Shown: positions 48,116-56,847 of the stretch, piece after piece
Layout: every line of letters starts with the position of its first letter
Position numbering within the stretch: position 1 is the stretch's first letter
NCBI GenBank assembly: GCA_964447335.1
Contig: CAYUSA010000010.1
Span: 3,210 to 67,209 of the forward strand
Source: HRBIN12 sp964447335
Lineage (GTDB): Bacteria; Actinomycetota; UBA4738; HRBIN12
Reading direction: 5' to 3'
DNA length: 64,000 nt
Position numbers and translations under genes: made by a program
Notes under the pieces: generated by a model
Databases searched by the model: none
What the model was told of the DNA's origin: nothing
Seen by the model: the letters and a program-made list of their open reading frames with translations, nothing else

Positions 48116-48771
48116 GCCGGGCCCCCGATCCGCGCTCTCGCCTCGGAGAGCACGAGCGCGAACACCGCGTCGACATCGAGGTGCGTCGAGTCGACCTCGA
48201 GGTCGGCGTCGAGCGGCGGGACGTGCCGGGCGTCCTGCTCGTCCCGCGCGGCGATCGCGCGCTCGACCTCCGGCGCCTTCCGACGCCCGCGCTCGAGCGC
48301 CCGGCGGCCGGCTCGCTCCTCGGGCTTCGCGCCGAGCACGACCCGGAGACTCGCGTCCGGGAACACGACCGAGCCGATGTCTCGACCCTCCATCACGGCT
48401 CCCCGTGCGCCGAGCCGCCGCTGCTCGTCCCGCATCAGGTCGCGGAGCACCGGGTGGCGCGCAACCCGCGAGACCGCGGCCTCGACCTCGGGCGTGGTGA
48501 GCTCGTCGCCGGGCGGGGCACCGTCGATCCGCAGCTCGGGCGGGCTCGTTCCGGGGTCGAGGTCGAAGATGAGGCCCCGCGCGAGGCTCGCGAGCGCCGG
48601 CCCGTCGTCGAGATCCAGGGCCGCCCGGAGCGCGTGCAGCGTGACCGCTCGGTACATGGCTCCCGTGTTCACGTACGGCAGGCCGAGCGCGGAGGCAAGG
48701 CGCCTGGCCAGCGTGCTCTTGCCCGAGCCCGCGGGGCCGTCGATCGCGATGACGACCGGAGGAGCCTCCAC
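48112..48771 (-). CDS. cmk: Cytidylate kinase
   Basis: A 219-residue NMP kinase phosphorylating CMP and dCMP. The P-loop is IDGPAGSGKST, followed by PYVNTGAMYRA, the CMP-binding domain (about 60-100), the MEGRDIGSVVFP motif and the lid region EERAGRRALE. The start is GTG 48771, just before the aroA stop region, with GGAGG 5 nt upstream; the frame runs further upstream within aroA but without homology. Confidence 0.95.
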   Translation of the reverse strand: MEAPPVVIAIDGPAGSGKSTLARRLASALGLPYVNTGAMYRAVTLHALRAALDLDDGPALASLARGLIFDLDPGTSPPELRIDGAPPGDELTTPEVEAAVSRVARHPVLRDLMRDEQRRLGARGAVMEGRDIGSVVFPDASLRVVLGAKPEERAGRRALERGRRKAPEVERAIAARDEQDARHVPPLDADLEVDSTHLDVDAVFALVLSEARARIGGPA

Positions 48772-48772
48772 C

Positions 48773-50140
48773 TCAACCTCCGATCCGAGCGCCGAGCGCT
48801 CGAAGCGTCTGGATGAACCCCGGGAAGGACACGTCCGCCGCCTCGACGCCCTCGACCTCGACGGCGGACCGCGCGGCGAGGGCCGCGACGCAGAGCGCCA
48901 TCGCCATGCGGTGGTCGCCGCCCGCGCGGTGCGCGCCGCCCTGGAGCCCGCCGCCGGCCACGACGAGGTCGTCGTCCTCGACACCGGCGTGCCCGCCGAG
49001 GGCGCGGAGCATCTCCACGAGGCCACGCAGGCGGTCGCTCTCCTTCACGCGGAGCTCTCGCGCGCCGAGGAACCTGGACTCGCCGGCGGCGTGCGCGGCG
49101 AGCGCCGCGAGGACCGGGACCTCGTCGATCACGTTCGGCAGCTCCTCCGGGGCGACGCTCGTTCCGGTCCGCCCCTCGCAAGCCTCCACGTGGAGCCCCC
49201 CCACCGGCTCGCCGGGCCCGGTCCCCGTGACGGTCGTCCGCGTTCGCACGCCCATACGCTCCATCACCTCGAGGAAGCGGGTTCGCGTCGGGTTGAGGCC
49301 GACGCCGGCGACCGTGAGCTCGGCGCCGGTGAGGGCGGCTCCGGCCACCAGGAACGCCGCCGAGGAGGGATCGCCCGGCACGGCCGCGGAGAACCCAGCG
49401 TGTCGGAAGGCGCGCACCGTGACCGAGCCCCCGGTCGAGACGTCCACGGGTGCGCCGAGGTGCTCGAGCGCCCGCTCGGTGTGGTCCCGGGTCCCCACCG
49501 GCTCGACGACGGTCGTCTCGCCCTCGGCCTCGAGGCCGGCGAGGAGCACGGCGCTCTTCACCTGCGCGCTGGGGACCAAGGCCACGTGCCGGATCCCGAC
49601 GAGCGGACCGCCCCGGACCTCGAGCGGGGCGTGGCCGTCGGTAGCCTGGAGGCTCGCGCCCATCCGCCGGAGCGGCTCTGCGACGCGCTCCATAGGGCGG
49701 GTGCGGAGGCTGTCGTCGCCGGTCAGCACCGTGGTGAACGGGCACGCGGCGACCACGCCGGCGAGAAGTCGCATCGTCGTGCCCGAGTTGCCGCAGTCGA
49801 GCTCCGTCGCCGGAACCTGCAGTCCACCTCGACCTCTCGCCTCGATGCGCACCGCGGCCGAGCCGGGTCGAGGTTCACCCTTGTTGAACGTGAAACCGTC
49901 AGTGTCCGCGGGGCGGGCAGGGCTCGAGCCCCAACCTTCGAGTGCATCTCGAGCGTCGGGTACGAGCGCCGCGAGACAGCGTGCGGTCGAGCGCACGTCC
50001 AGCGCAGGTGGAAGGTCACGGAGCTCACTCGTGCCCTCGGCCGTCGCCGCGAGGATCACCCAGCGGTGCGCGATCGACTTGTCCCCCGGGACGCGGCTCG
50101 AGCCTCCCACGGTGCCACCGGGTTCGATCCGGACTCGCAC
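48773..50140 (-). CDS. aroA: 3-phosphoshikimate 1-carboxyvinyltransferase (EPSP synthase)
   Basis: A 455-residue two-domain enzyme of the shikimate pathway. Signatures seen are PGDKSIAHRW (Lys21), LDCGNSGTTMRLLAG (near 114-128), RDHTERAL, and EVPVLAALAAHA. Between the first domain's early strands and the GNSGTT block there is an extra segment of roughly 30 residues (about 65-97) not usual in the family. GTG start with GAGGAG upstream. It lies between tyrA and cmk, so aromatic synthesis and nucleotide genes share an operon. Confidence 0.94.
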   Translation of the reverse strand: MRVRIEPGGTVGGSSRVPGDKSIAHRWVILAATAEGTSELRDLPPALDVRSTARCLAALVPDARDALEGWGSSPARPADTDGFTFNKGEPRPGSAAVRIEARGRGGLQVPATELDCGNSGTTMRLLAGVVAACPFTTVLTGDDSLRTRPMERVAEPLRRMGASLQATDGHAPLEVRGGPLVGIRHVALVPSAQVKSAVLLAGLEAEGETTVVEPVGTRDHTERALEHLGAPVDVSTGGSVTVRAFRHAGFSAAVPGDPSSAAFLVAGAALTGAELTVAGVGLNPTRTRFLEVMERMGVRTRTTVTGTGPGEPVGGLHVEACEGRTGTSVAPEELPNVIDEVPVLAALAAHAAGESRFLGARELRVKESDRLRGLVEMLRALGGHAGVEDDDLVVAGGGLQGGAHRAGGDHRMAMALCVAALAARSAVEVEGVEAADVSFPGFIQTLRALGARIGG

Positions 50141-50149
50141 AGCGGCTCC

Positions 50150-51244
50150 TCAGGCCAGGCGGAGCGGCTCGAACCACCGCTCGCGCAGCACGCGCTCGGC
50201 CTCGTCGGCGGCGCCCGCGGCGACGGTGAGATACACCGTCCCGCGACCGCCCTCCGGCGAGTGCACGATCTGGAGGTCCTCGATGTTCACCCCGGCCGCG
50301 CCGAGCGCCGCCGTGAGCTCGGCGAGCACTCCGGGGCGATCCGGGATCGGCACCTGGATCACCGAGACCCCGGACTTCACCTGCGGCTTCGCCGTGAGCG
50401 CGAGCCGCGCCTCCTTCGCGAGGGCGAACGCCTCCTCGACCTCGGCCGCGCGCTCCTCGAGCACGAGGTCCCGCATCTGCAGCAGCCGGTCCGCGTACCG
50501 CTCCAGCGCTCCGGCGATCGCCTCCCGGTTGGCCAGGAGGATGTCCGACCAGAGGTGCGGGCTCGAGGCCGCGAGTCGCGTGAGATCGCGGAACCCCCCG
50601 GCCGCGAGCAGCAGGATCTCGGGCTCCCCGGCCTCCTCGGTCGCCGCGAGCCCCATGAGCGCCGTCGAGGCGACCTGCGGCAGGTGGCTCACCATCGCGA
50701 CGAGCCGGTCGTGGCGCTCGGCATCGATCCGGACGGGGCTCGCACCGACACGCCGGATCCACGCCTCGAGTCGCTGTACCGAGGCTTCATCGGAGCATTC
50801 GGTCCCCGAGAGCACCCACACGATCCCGTCGACGACGGCCGGCGACGCGCGATCGGGGCCCGAGCGCTCCGAGCCACCCATCGGATGGCCGCCGACGAAC
50901 CGATCCAGGTGAGCGGGGTCGGCCGCGTCCCGGACCTCGGCCAGGACGTGGGACTTCACGCTGCCGACGTCGGTGACGACGGCCTCGGGCGCGGCCGCGA
51001 GCGCCGCGGCGACCAGGCTCGCGAGCGATGGGATGGGCGTGCAGACGAACACCAGCGTCGCCCCGTGCACGCACTCCTGCAGGGTGTGCGCGGGCGTGAG
51101 GCCGGAGCGCTCGACGGCCCGGGCGAGCGCATCCGGGTCCGCGTCGTACCCGCGCACGGCGTCGCCGGCGCGGATCGCCGCCATGGCGATCGAGGTGCCG
51201 ATGAGACCGGTGCCGACGACCGCGACGCGCTCAGCCGAGGTCAT
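50150..51244 (-). CDS. tyrA: Prephenate dehydrogenase with ACT domain
   Basis: A 364-residue NAD(P)-dependent enzyme of tyrosine synthesis. The Rossmann motif VVGTGLIGTS lies at 9-18, and the block VGGHPMGGSE and the helical dimer domain with VSHLPQVAST follow. The C-terminal ACT domain (about 285-364, SVIQVPIPDRPGVLAELTAA) suggests feedback by an amino acid. The ATG at 51244 lies inside the 3' end of aroH (14-bp overlap). AroH, TyrA and AroA act in sequence around chorismate. Confidence 0.93.
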   Translation of the reverse strand: MTSAERVAVVGTGLIGTSIAMAAIRAGDAVRGYDADPDALARAVERSGLTPAHTLQECVHGATLVFVCTPIPSLASLVAAALAAAPEAVVTDVGSVKSHVLAEVRDAADPAHLDRFVGGHPMGGSERSGPDRASPAVVDGIVWVLSGTECSDEASVQRLEAWIRRVGASPVRIDAERHDRLVAMVSHLPQVASTALMGLAATEEAGEPEILLLAAGGFRDLTRLAASSPHLWSDILLANREAIAGALERYADRLLQMRDLVLEERAAEVEEAFALAKEARLALTAKPQVKSGVSVIQVPIPDRPGVLAELTAALGAAGVNIEDLQIVHSPEGGRGTVYLTVAAGAADEAERVLRERWFEPLRLA

Positions 51245-51599
51245 CGCGCAGCGACTCCGCGCCGTCCAGGTACACGGGCACGACCTCGGCCTGCGAGCGC
51301 TCGGTGTGGAAGTGCATGAGCACGCGGACGACCCTGGGCATCGAGCCCTCGACGGGGATCTCACGGGCGCACATGAGCGGCACCGCCCCGAGCCCCATGC
51401 GCCGAGCGGCCTCGGCCGGGAAGGCGGACACCAGGTCCTCGGTCGTCGTGAAGAAGGCGCTCACGATGTCGGCCTCCTCGACTGCGTTGCGGCGCAAGAC
51501 ATCCGAGAGCAGGCGCTCGGTGGCGGACAGCACGGCGTCGGCGGAGTCCTCCGCCACACAGATGGCCCCCCGGACCGCACGGACACGCTGCTCACCCAC
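51231..51599 (-). CDS. aroH: Chorismate mutase, AroH class
   Basis: A 122-residue trimeric chorismate mutase of the Bacillus AroH fold, turning chorismate into prephenate for TyrA. Conserved stretches are VRGAICVAEDS, FFTTTEDL, FPAEAARRMG, PLMCAREIPV and the C-terminal VYLDGAESLRDDL. The start is taken as GTG 51599, matching the family N-terminus and lying 13 nt after TAGCCT (51618-51613); the frame is open to 51635. Confidence 0.92.
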   Translation of the reverse strand: MGEQRVRAVRGAICVAEDSADAVLSATERLLSDVLRRNAVEEADIVSAFFTTTEDLVSAFPAEAARRMGLGAVPLMCAREIPVEGSMPRVVRVLMHFHTERSQAEVVPVYLDGAESLRDDLG

Positions 51600-51683
51600 C
51601 GGCTCGGCGCCAAGGCTACAGGGCCGGGCCGGCACTCACCTGGCGGAGCCGCGGGGATCGCGGGTCCTCGCCGGGTGTGGCCC

Positions 51684-52403
51684 TCAGAGACCGGCGGCCC
51701 GGTACAGCGCTCGGATCTCCTCCGCGGAGAGCTCACGCACCTCGCCGGCCCGGAGCCGCCCGAGCCGGATCGGCCCGACACGCACGCGGACGAGCCGAAG
51801 GACCGGGAGCCCGACGGCCGCGAGCATGCGCCGGACCTCGCGCTTGCGGCCCTCCCCCATCACCACGCGGACGGCGCCACGGCCGCTGGCGCGTCCGGCC
51901 GAGCGCGCGGCGAGCGCCCGCGCGGGACCGTCCTCGAGCGCGACCCCGCGACGAAGGCGCGAGAGGTGACGCTCGGTGGGCATGCCCTGGACCTCGGCCA
52001 GGTACTCCTTCTCGACCCCGTGGCGAGGGTGCGACAGCCGGTTCGCGAGCTCGCCGTCGTTCGTGAGGACGAGCAGGCCTTCCGAGTCGCGGTCCAGACG
52101 TCCGACCGGGAAGACACGAGGCCCCTCGGGAAGGAACTGCCGGAGGTCGGAGGCGGCGTGGGCGTCGCGCATCGTCGTCGTCACGCCGGCCGGCTTGTGC
52201 AAGACCAGGTAGCGGAGCTCCGGGTCGGTGCTCACCCGGTGGCCGCCGACCGTGACCTCGTCGACGGCGGGATCGACCCGGTCACCGAGCGTGGCGACCC
52301 GCCCGTTCACGCCGACCCGTCCGGCCCGGATGAGATCCTCGCACGCCCTCCGAGAGCCGAAGCCGGCTCGCGCGAGCGCGCGCTGGAGGCGTTCCTCGGG
52401 CAT
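51684..52403 (-). CDS. RsuA/RluB-family rRNA pseudouridine synthase
   Basis: A 239-residue enzyme with an N-terminal S4 RNA-binding domain (LQRALARAGFGSRRACEDLI) and a catalytic domain whose Asp lies in VGRLDRDSEGLLVLTNDG. The final KREVRRMLAAVG block is typical. It isomerises a uridine in 23S or 16S rRNA; RluB-type 23S action is most likely because homologues follow scpAB in many Gram-positives. ATG 52403 sits 4 nt after scpB. Confidence 0.93.
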   Translation of the reverse strand: MPEERLQRALARAGFGSRRACEDLIRAGRVGVNGRVATLGDRVDPAVDEVTVGGHRVSTDPELRYLVLHKPAGVTTTMRDAHAASDLRQFLPEGPRVFPVGRLDRDSEGLLVLTNDGELANRLSHPRHGVEKEYLAEVQGMPTERHLSRLRRGVALEDGPARALAARSAGRASGRGAVRVVMGEGRKREVRRMLAAVGLPVLRLVRVRVGPIRLGRLRAGEVRELSAEEIRALYRAAGL

Positions 52404-52407
52404 GCGG

Positions 52408-52968
52408 CTACTCGCCGCCGGCGGCCTCGGCGTCGGCCTCGTCGACCTTGCCGAGGAGCGGTGCGAGCGGCGGGAGCGCCGAGAGCGACGGCAGGCCGAG
52501 GCGCTCGAGGAACTCCGGCGACGTCCCATAGAGCATCGGGCGCCCGGGTCCCTCCTCACGGCCGACCTCGGCGACGAGCCCGCGGTCGATGAGCGCGCGC
52601 AGTACCCCGTCGGAGTTCACGCCGCGGATCGCCGAGATCTGGTGCCGCGTGACCGGCTGCTTGTAGGCGACGATCGCGAGGGTCTCGAGCGCCGCCTTCG
52701 TGAGCCGCGCGTGCCGCGAGGACAGCACGTAGCGCTCGACGACGGGCGCCGCGTCGGGGCTCGTCGTGAGGCGCCATCCGCCGGCGACGGTGCGGAGCAC
52801 GAGTCCCGCCCCTCGCTCCTCGTACGAGCGCGCGAGCGCCTCGCAGAGCTCGTCGACGTGGCGGCGCTCCACGTCGAGCGCCTGCGCGAGGACGATCGAG
52901 GCAACCGGCTCGTCCGAGACGAACAGGAGCGCCTCGAGGTCCCGGAACAGCTCCGCGCCGTCGCTCAT
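52408..52968 (-). CDS. scpB: Segregation and condensation protein B
   Basis: A 186-residue kleisin-associated protein with two winged helices (about 5-80 and 90-165) that joins ScpA and Smc in chromosome condensation. LEALLFVSDEPV, ETLAIVAYKQPVTRHQIS and RGVNSDGVLRALIDRGLV are family hallmarks. ATG 52968 has GGGAGG 6-7 nt upstream and overlaps the scpA stop (ATGA). Confidence 0.96.
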   Translation of the reverse strand: MSDGAELFRDLEALLFVSDEPVASIVLAQALDVERRHVDELCEALARSYEERGAGLVLRTVAGGWRLTTSPDAAPVVERYVLSSRHARLTKAALETLAIVAYKQPVTRHQISAIRGVNSDGVLRALIDRGLVAEVGREEGPGRPMLYGTSPEFLERLGLPSLSALPPLAPLLGKVDEADAEAAGGE

Positions 52969-53714
52969 GCCCGACCCTCCCACCGGACCTCGATCTCGCC
53001 GAACGTCTCGGCCTGCGCGAGGTCGACCTTGCCCTCACGGTACAGCTCGAGGAGCGCGAGGAACCGCACGACCACCTGGATGCGCTCGTCGCAGTCGGCC
53101 ACGAGCTCTCGGAACAGCGCCTCGCCGAGGCGCTCCAGGTGCCCGCGCACCGCCTGCGTGGCCTCGGCCATCGTGTAGCGGATCGGCGTGACGTGCGAGA
53201 GGTCCACCATCGGCGGCGGGCGGAGCAGCGATGCGGCGAGTCGTGCGAGGTCCTGCGCCGCAACCTTCTCCATCACGTCGGGATACAGGTGCGCGAACTC
53301 CGGCGGCGGGCCCGCGTCGCGCGGGAAGTGGCGAGCCTCCTCCTCCACGCGCCGCGAGAGGTCGGCGGCCACACGACGGAAGGCCGCGAGCTCCAGGCTC
53401 CGCGCGTACACGAGGTCGGGCGAGACGCCGAGCAGGTCCTCCTCGTCCAGGACCTCGTGCCGGGGCATCAGGCGCCCGACCTTCAGCTCGAGCAGGATCG
53501 CGCAGACGGCGAGGAACCACGTCGCCTCCTCGAGGCTCCACGCGTCGGCATCCTTCGCGTGCTCGAGGAAGCGCTCGGTCACCGTGCCGACGGCGACGTC
53601 GCACACGTCGATCTTCTGGTCGAGCAGCAGGTCCGCGAGGAGCCGGAACGGGCCGACGAACACCGGAAGCTCGACGGCGAAGCCTCCCGCGTCACCGCGC
53701 TCCTCGGTCGTCAT
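52965..53714 (-). CDS. scpA: Segregation and condensation protein A
   Basis: A 249-residue kleisin bridging Smc heads. The N-terminal block FVGPFRLLADLLLDQKIDVCDV and the C-terminal winged helix (FLALLELYREGKVDLAQAE) are as expected; the family usually shows FEGPLDLLL at the first site. It overlaps trpS and scpB by 4 bp each, so scpB and scpA follow trpS in one transcript. No smc or parA gene is in the window. Confidence 0.95.
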   Translation of the reverse strand: MTTEERGDAGGFAVELPVFVGPFRLLADLLLDQKIDVCDVAVGTVTERFLEHAKDADAWSLEEATWFLAVCAILLELKVGRLMPRHEVLDEEDLLGVSPDLVYARSLELAAFRRVAADLSRRVEEEARHFPRDAGPPPEFAHLYPDVMEKVAAQDLARLAASLLRPPPMVDLSHVTPIRYTMAEATQAVRGHLERLGEALFRELVADCDERIQVVVRFLALLELYREGKVDLAQAETFGEIEVRWEGRA

Positions 53715-54715
53715 GACAGGTGCATGGCCGCGCGGACGGCGCCGATCGTCTCCTCGACGACCGGACGCACCTTGGCCGCGCCGGCGGCCAGGACCTCCTC
53801 GGCGAGCGCGGCGCGGTGCTCGAGCTCCTCGCGCCGCTCACGGAAGTCGGCGAAGGTCGCGACGATCCGGTCCGCGAGGTTCGTCTTGCAGTCCACGCAG
53901 CCAAGCTCGCCCGTGCGGCAGTTGGCCTCGGTCCATCCCAGGATGTCGGGCGAGAACCGGCCGTGGAGCGTGAAGATGGGGCAGATCTCGGGGCGGCCGG
54001 GGTCGCCGCGCCGGATCTTCTCCGGGTCGGTGATGAAGGTGCGGACCGTGCGGCGGATCTCGTCCTCGTCATCGCGGACGTTCACGACATTGTCGAGCGA
54101 TTTCGACATCTTCCGCCCGTCGGTGCCCGGGATGAGGGGCGTCTCCGAGAGCAACGGCTGCGGCTCGACGAGCACGTCGCCGTACAGGCGGTTGAAGCGG
54201 CGCACGACCTCCCGCGAGAGCTCGAGGTGCGGGACCTGGTCCTCCCCCACCGGCACGAGCTCGCCCTTGACGATCGTGATGTCGACCGTCTGCAGCACCG
54301 GGTAGCCGAGCAACCCGTAGTTCGCGATGTCGCGCTCGGCGTTGTCCCGCAGGCGCTCCTTGTAGGTGGGCACGCGTTCGAGCCACCCGAGCGGGGTGAT
54401 CATGCCGAGCAAGAGGTTCATCTCGGCCACCTCCTTCACATCGGATTGCCGGTAGAGCGTGACGCGCTCGGGGTCGATCCCCGCGGCAAGGAGGTCGAGC
54501 ACGAGCTCGAGCGTATAGCCGGGGAGCTCGTCCGTGCGGTCGAAGTGGGTCGTGAGCATGTGCCAGTCCGCGATGAAGTAGAAGCACTCGTGCTCCTCCT
54601 GCAGCCGCAGCATGTTCTGCACGTTGCCGAACCAATGGCCGACGTGCATCGGGCCGGTCGGCCGGTAGCCGGTCAGGACGCGCTTCGTGCGCTCGGTCGG
54701 GTTCGCACTGCTCAC
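53711..54715 (-). CDS. trpS: Tryptophanyl-tRNA synthetase
   Basis: A 334-residue class I synthetase. The first signature is GYRPTGPMHVGHWFGN, the HIGH box appearing as HVGH, and the KMSKS loop is seen as GRKMSKSLDN. The GEDQVPHLELSREV block is present. A pair of cysteines in CRTGELGCVDCK resembles the metal-binding insertion of some TrpS enzymes. The GTG start is about 10 nt from TATCCT, so an internal promoter is possible. Confidence 0.96.
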   Translation of the reverse strand: MSSANPTERTKRVLTGYRPTGPMHVGHWFGNVQNMLRLQEEHECFYFIADWHMLTTHFDRTDELPGYTLELVLDLLAAGIDPERVTLYRQSDVKEVAEMNLLLGMITPLGWLERVPTYKERLRDNAERDIANYGLLGYPVLQTVDITIVKGELVPVGEDQVPHLELSREVVRRFNRLYGDVLVEPQPLLSETPLIPGTDGRKMSKSLDNVVNVRDDEDEIRRTVRTFITDPEKIRRGDPGRPEICPIFTLHGRFSPDILGWTEANCRTGELGCVDCKTNLADRIVATFADFRERREELEHRAALAEEVLAAGAAKVRPVVEETIGAVRAAMHLS

Positions 54716-54761
54716 GATGGCGGCAAGGATAGCGCGGTGACCCCCGGGCCCCTCGGAGCGC

Positions 54762-55412
54762 TCAGCAGATGAGGATGTCCCCGCCCGCGAGGAGCGACGT
54801 GAGCGCCTGCGCGAGCGCCCGCACGATCGACAGGAGCGGCCCGGCGAGCAGGAAGAAGATCACGAGCACGAACAGCACGAGGTACTGGTCGAGGTTCGCG
54901 TAGACCTCGCGCGCCCGGGGCGGGAGAGCGCGCGCGAGGAGCTTCGCGCCGTCGAGCCCGGGCACCGGCATCAGCTGGAAGACGAACATGTAGACGTTCA
55001 CGAGGAAGAACGCATACGCGAGCTCGAGCACGTCCCCCGCGAGCCCGACGCGCAGCAGCGCCCCCGCGATGCCGGCGAGCGCGAGGTTCGCCCCGAGGCC
55101 CGCGAGCGTGATCGTCGTCGGGTCGCGCTTGGGGTTGCGGAGGTGGTAGGTGTCGAGCGGCATCGGCTTCGCGTAGGCGAAGATCGGCAGCAGGCAGCCC
55201 TGGCCCGTGGCGACGAGCACCAGGATGAGCCCAGGCAGGACGAGGCTTCCGAACGGGTCGACGAGGGGCTTGGGGTTCAGCGTGAGGCGGCCCCACCGCC
55301 GAGGCGCGGAGTCACCGAGCTTGTCGGCGGCGAAGGCGTGGGCGTACTCGTGCAGGACGAGGCTCGGCACGAGGGCGACCAGCAGGAACGCGGCGAACCT
55401 CAGATCCTCCAT
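54762..55412 (-). CDS. Site-2 protease family (M50) membrane protease
   Basis: A 216-residue protein with early HEYAH (His21, Glu22, His25) and the later PVPGLDGAKLL (Asp154), with about five hydrophobic segments. This short form without PDZ domains is common beside trpS and scpAB in Gram-positives. The natural substrate is unknown. It differs from the other M50 protein in this window (7304-8074), which has an N-terminal extension. It ends 46 nt before trpS begins on the same strand. Confidence 0.88.
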   Translation of the reverse strand: MEDLRFAAFLLVALVPSLVLHEYAHAFAADKLGDSAPRRWGRLTLNPKPLVDPFGSLVLPGLILVLVATGQGCLLPIFAYAKPMPLDTYHLRNPKRDPTTITLAGLGANLALAGIAGALLRVGLAGDVLELAYAFFLVNVYMFVFQLMPVPGLDGAKLLARALPPRAREVYANLDQYLVLFVLVIFFLLAGPLLSIVRALAQALTSLLAGGDILIC

Positions 55413-55415
55413 GCC

Positions 55416-56735
55416 CTAGCCTCCGTACCAGCCGTACACGAGCGCAGGTGCTTCCACGGGGCCCTCGGACCACGAGAGCGCCCCCAGCACGCGCTCGGCG
55501 CCCGTGGCCGCCGCGTCCTCGTCCCGGGCGTGCACGGCACCGAGCTCCTGGCCTGCCTCCACCCGGTCGCCGACCTTCGGCCGGAACACGACCCCGACGG
55601 CCGGGTCCACGGGATCGCCCTTGCGCTTGCGGCCGGCCCCGAGGTCCGCGCTCGCACGACCGATCTCCTCGGCGTCCACCCGCGCGAGGTATCCGGTGGC
55701 GGGCGCAGGGATCCGGCGCACCACGGGGGCCGAGGGCAGCACGCTCGCAGGGTCGTCCACGACGCGAGGGTCGCCGCCCTGGTGCTCCACCATCCGGCGG
55801 AACACCTCGAGCGCCTCTCCGCCGTCGAGGGCGCGCTCGGCGCGGGCGCGAGCCTCCACCTGCCCGAGACCGAGCAGGCGCACCTGCGCCTCGGCCGCGA
55901 AGACCACCACGGCCTCCCGCAACCGGCCCCTCCCGCTCCCGCGCAGGAGCTCGATCGTCTCGATGACGTCGAGCGCGTTGCCGATCGCGCTGCCGAGCGG
56001 CTGGGACATGTCCGTGACCGCGACCCGGCAGGTCCGGCCCCAGTCGCGCGCGAGGTCCGCGCAGGCGGTCGCGAGCGCACCCGCCTCCTGGACGGTCTTC
56101 ATGAACGCACCGCTCCCCGCCTTCACGTCGAGCAGGATGAGGTCGGTGTCGATGGCGAGCTTCTTCGACATCACGCTCGAGGCGATGAGCGGGATCGTCG
56201 GGACGGTGGCCGTCGCGTCCCGGAGCGCGTAGAGCTTGCCGTCCGCGGGCACGAGGTCCGCCGTCTGGGCGGCCACAGCGCACCCGATCTCCTCCACCTG
56301 GCGCACGAACGCGTCAGCCTCGAGGTCCGTCCGCAGTCCCGGGATCGATTCCAGCTTGTCGAGGGTTCCGCCCGTGTGCCCGAGCCCCCGCCCAGACAGC
56401 TTCGCGACCGCGAGCCCGAGCGCCGCCGCGAGCGGCGCGAACACCAGGGTCACGCCGTCGGCCACCCCGCCCGTCGAGTGCTTGTCCACCGTCGGTCGCG
56501 ACACGCCCCCGAGCACGATCGTGCGTCCGGAGCCCACCATCGCCCGCGTGAGCGCGAGGGTCTCCTGCGCGTCCAGCCCGCGGATGAAGACCGCCATCAG
56601 GAACGCCGAGGCGAGGTAGTCCGGGATCTCGTCCCGCGCGTACGCGAGCACGAAGCCTTCGAGCTCATCGGCAGACAGGGTGCGCCCGTCGCGCTTCGCG
56701 GCGACGACGTCCCTCGGGTCCGCGCCGCTCAGCAT
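55416..56735 (-). CDS. deoA: Thymidine/pyrimidine-nucleoside phosphorylase
   Basis: A 439-residue phosphorylase splitting thymidine or uridine with phosphate. Signatures are the KRDGRTLSADELEGFV opening, STGGVADGVTLVFAP (phosphate site), LSGRGLGHTGGTLDKLE and KAGSGAFM. The C-terminal domain (about 345-439) is the beta domain of this family. It pairs with deoB next door for deoxyribose salvage. The final codons lie 3 nt from the M50 gene. Confidence 0.95.
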   Translation of the reverse strand: MLSGADPRDVVAAKRDGRTLSADELEGFVLAYARDEIPDYLASAFLMAVFIRGLDAQETLALTRAMVGSGRTIVLGGVSRPTVDKHSTGGVADGVTLVFAPLAAALGLAVAKLSGRGLGHTGGTLDKLESIPGLRTDLEADAFVRQVEEIGCAVAAQTADLVPADGKLYALRDATATVPTIPLIASSVMSKKLAIDTDLILLDVKAGSGAFMKTVQEAGALATACADLARDWGRTCRVAVTDMSQPLGSAIGNALDVIETIELLRGSGRGRLREAVVVFAAEAQVRLLGLGQVEARARAERALDGGEALEVFRRMVEHQGGDPRVVDDPASVLPSAPVVRRIPAPATGYLARVDAEEIGRASADLGAGRKRKGDPVDPAVGVVFRPKVGDRVEAGQELGAVHARDEDAAATGAERVLGALSWSEGPVEAPALVYGWYGG

Positions 56736-56847
56736 GAGCGTCCACCTTCGCTCCCGTCCTCGCTGACCGGAACCTCACATCGAGGTCGAGCGTTCGTGGG
56801 CGCGCTCGGTCGCAGAACCCTCGACCCGCATCCACGGCCGATGGCCC

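Noticed and set aside
47669..51319. A 1216-codon open frame on the plus strand, antisense to der, cmk, aroA and tyrA
   Set aside because: High-GC DNA keeps antisense frames open. The translation is Arg/Ala/Gly-rich without family motifs, while the minus strand encodes four clear enzymes.
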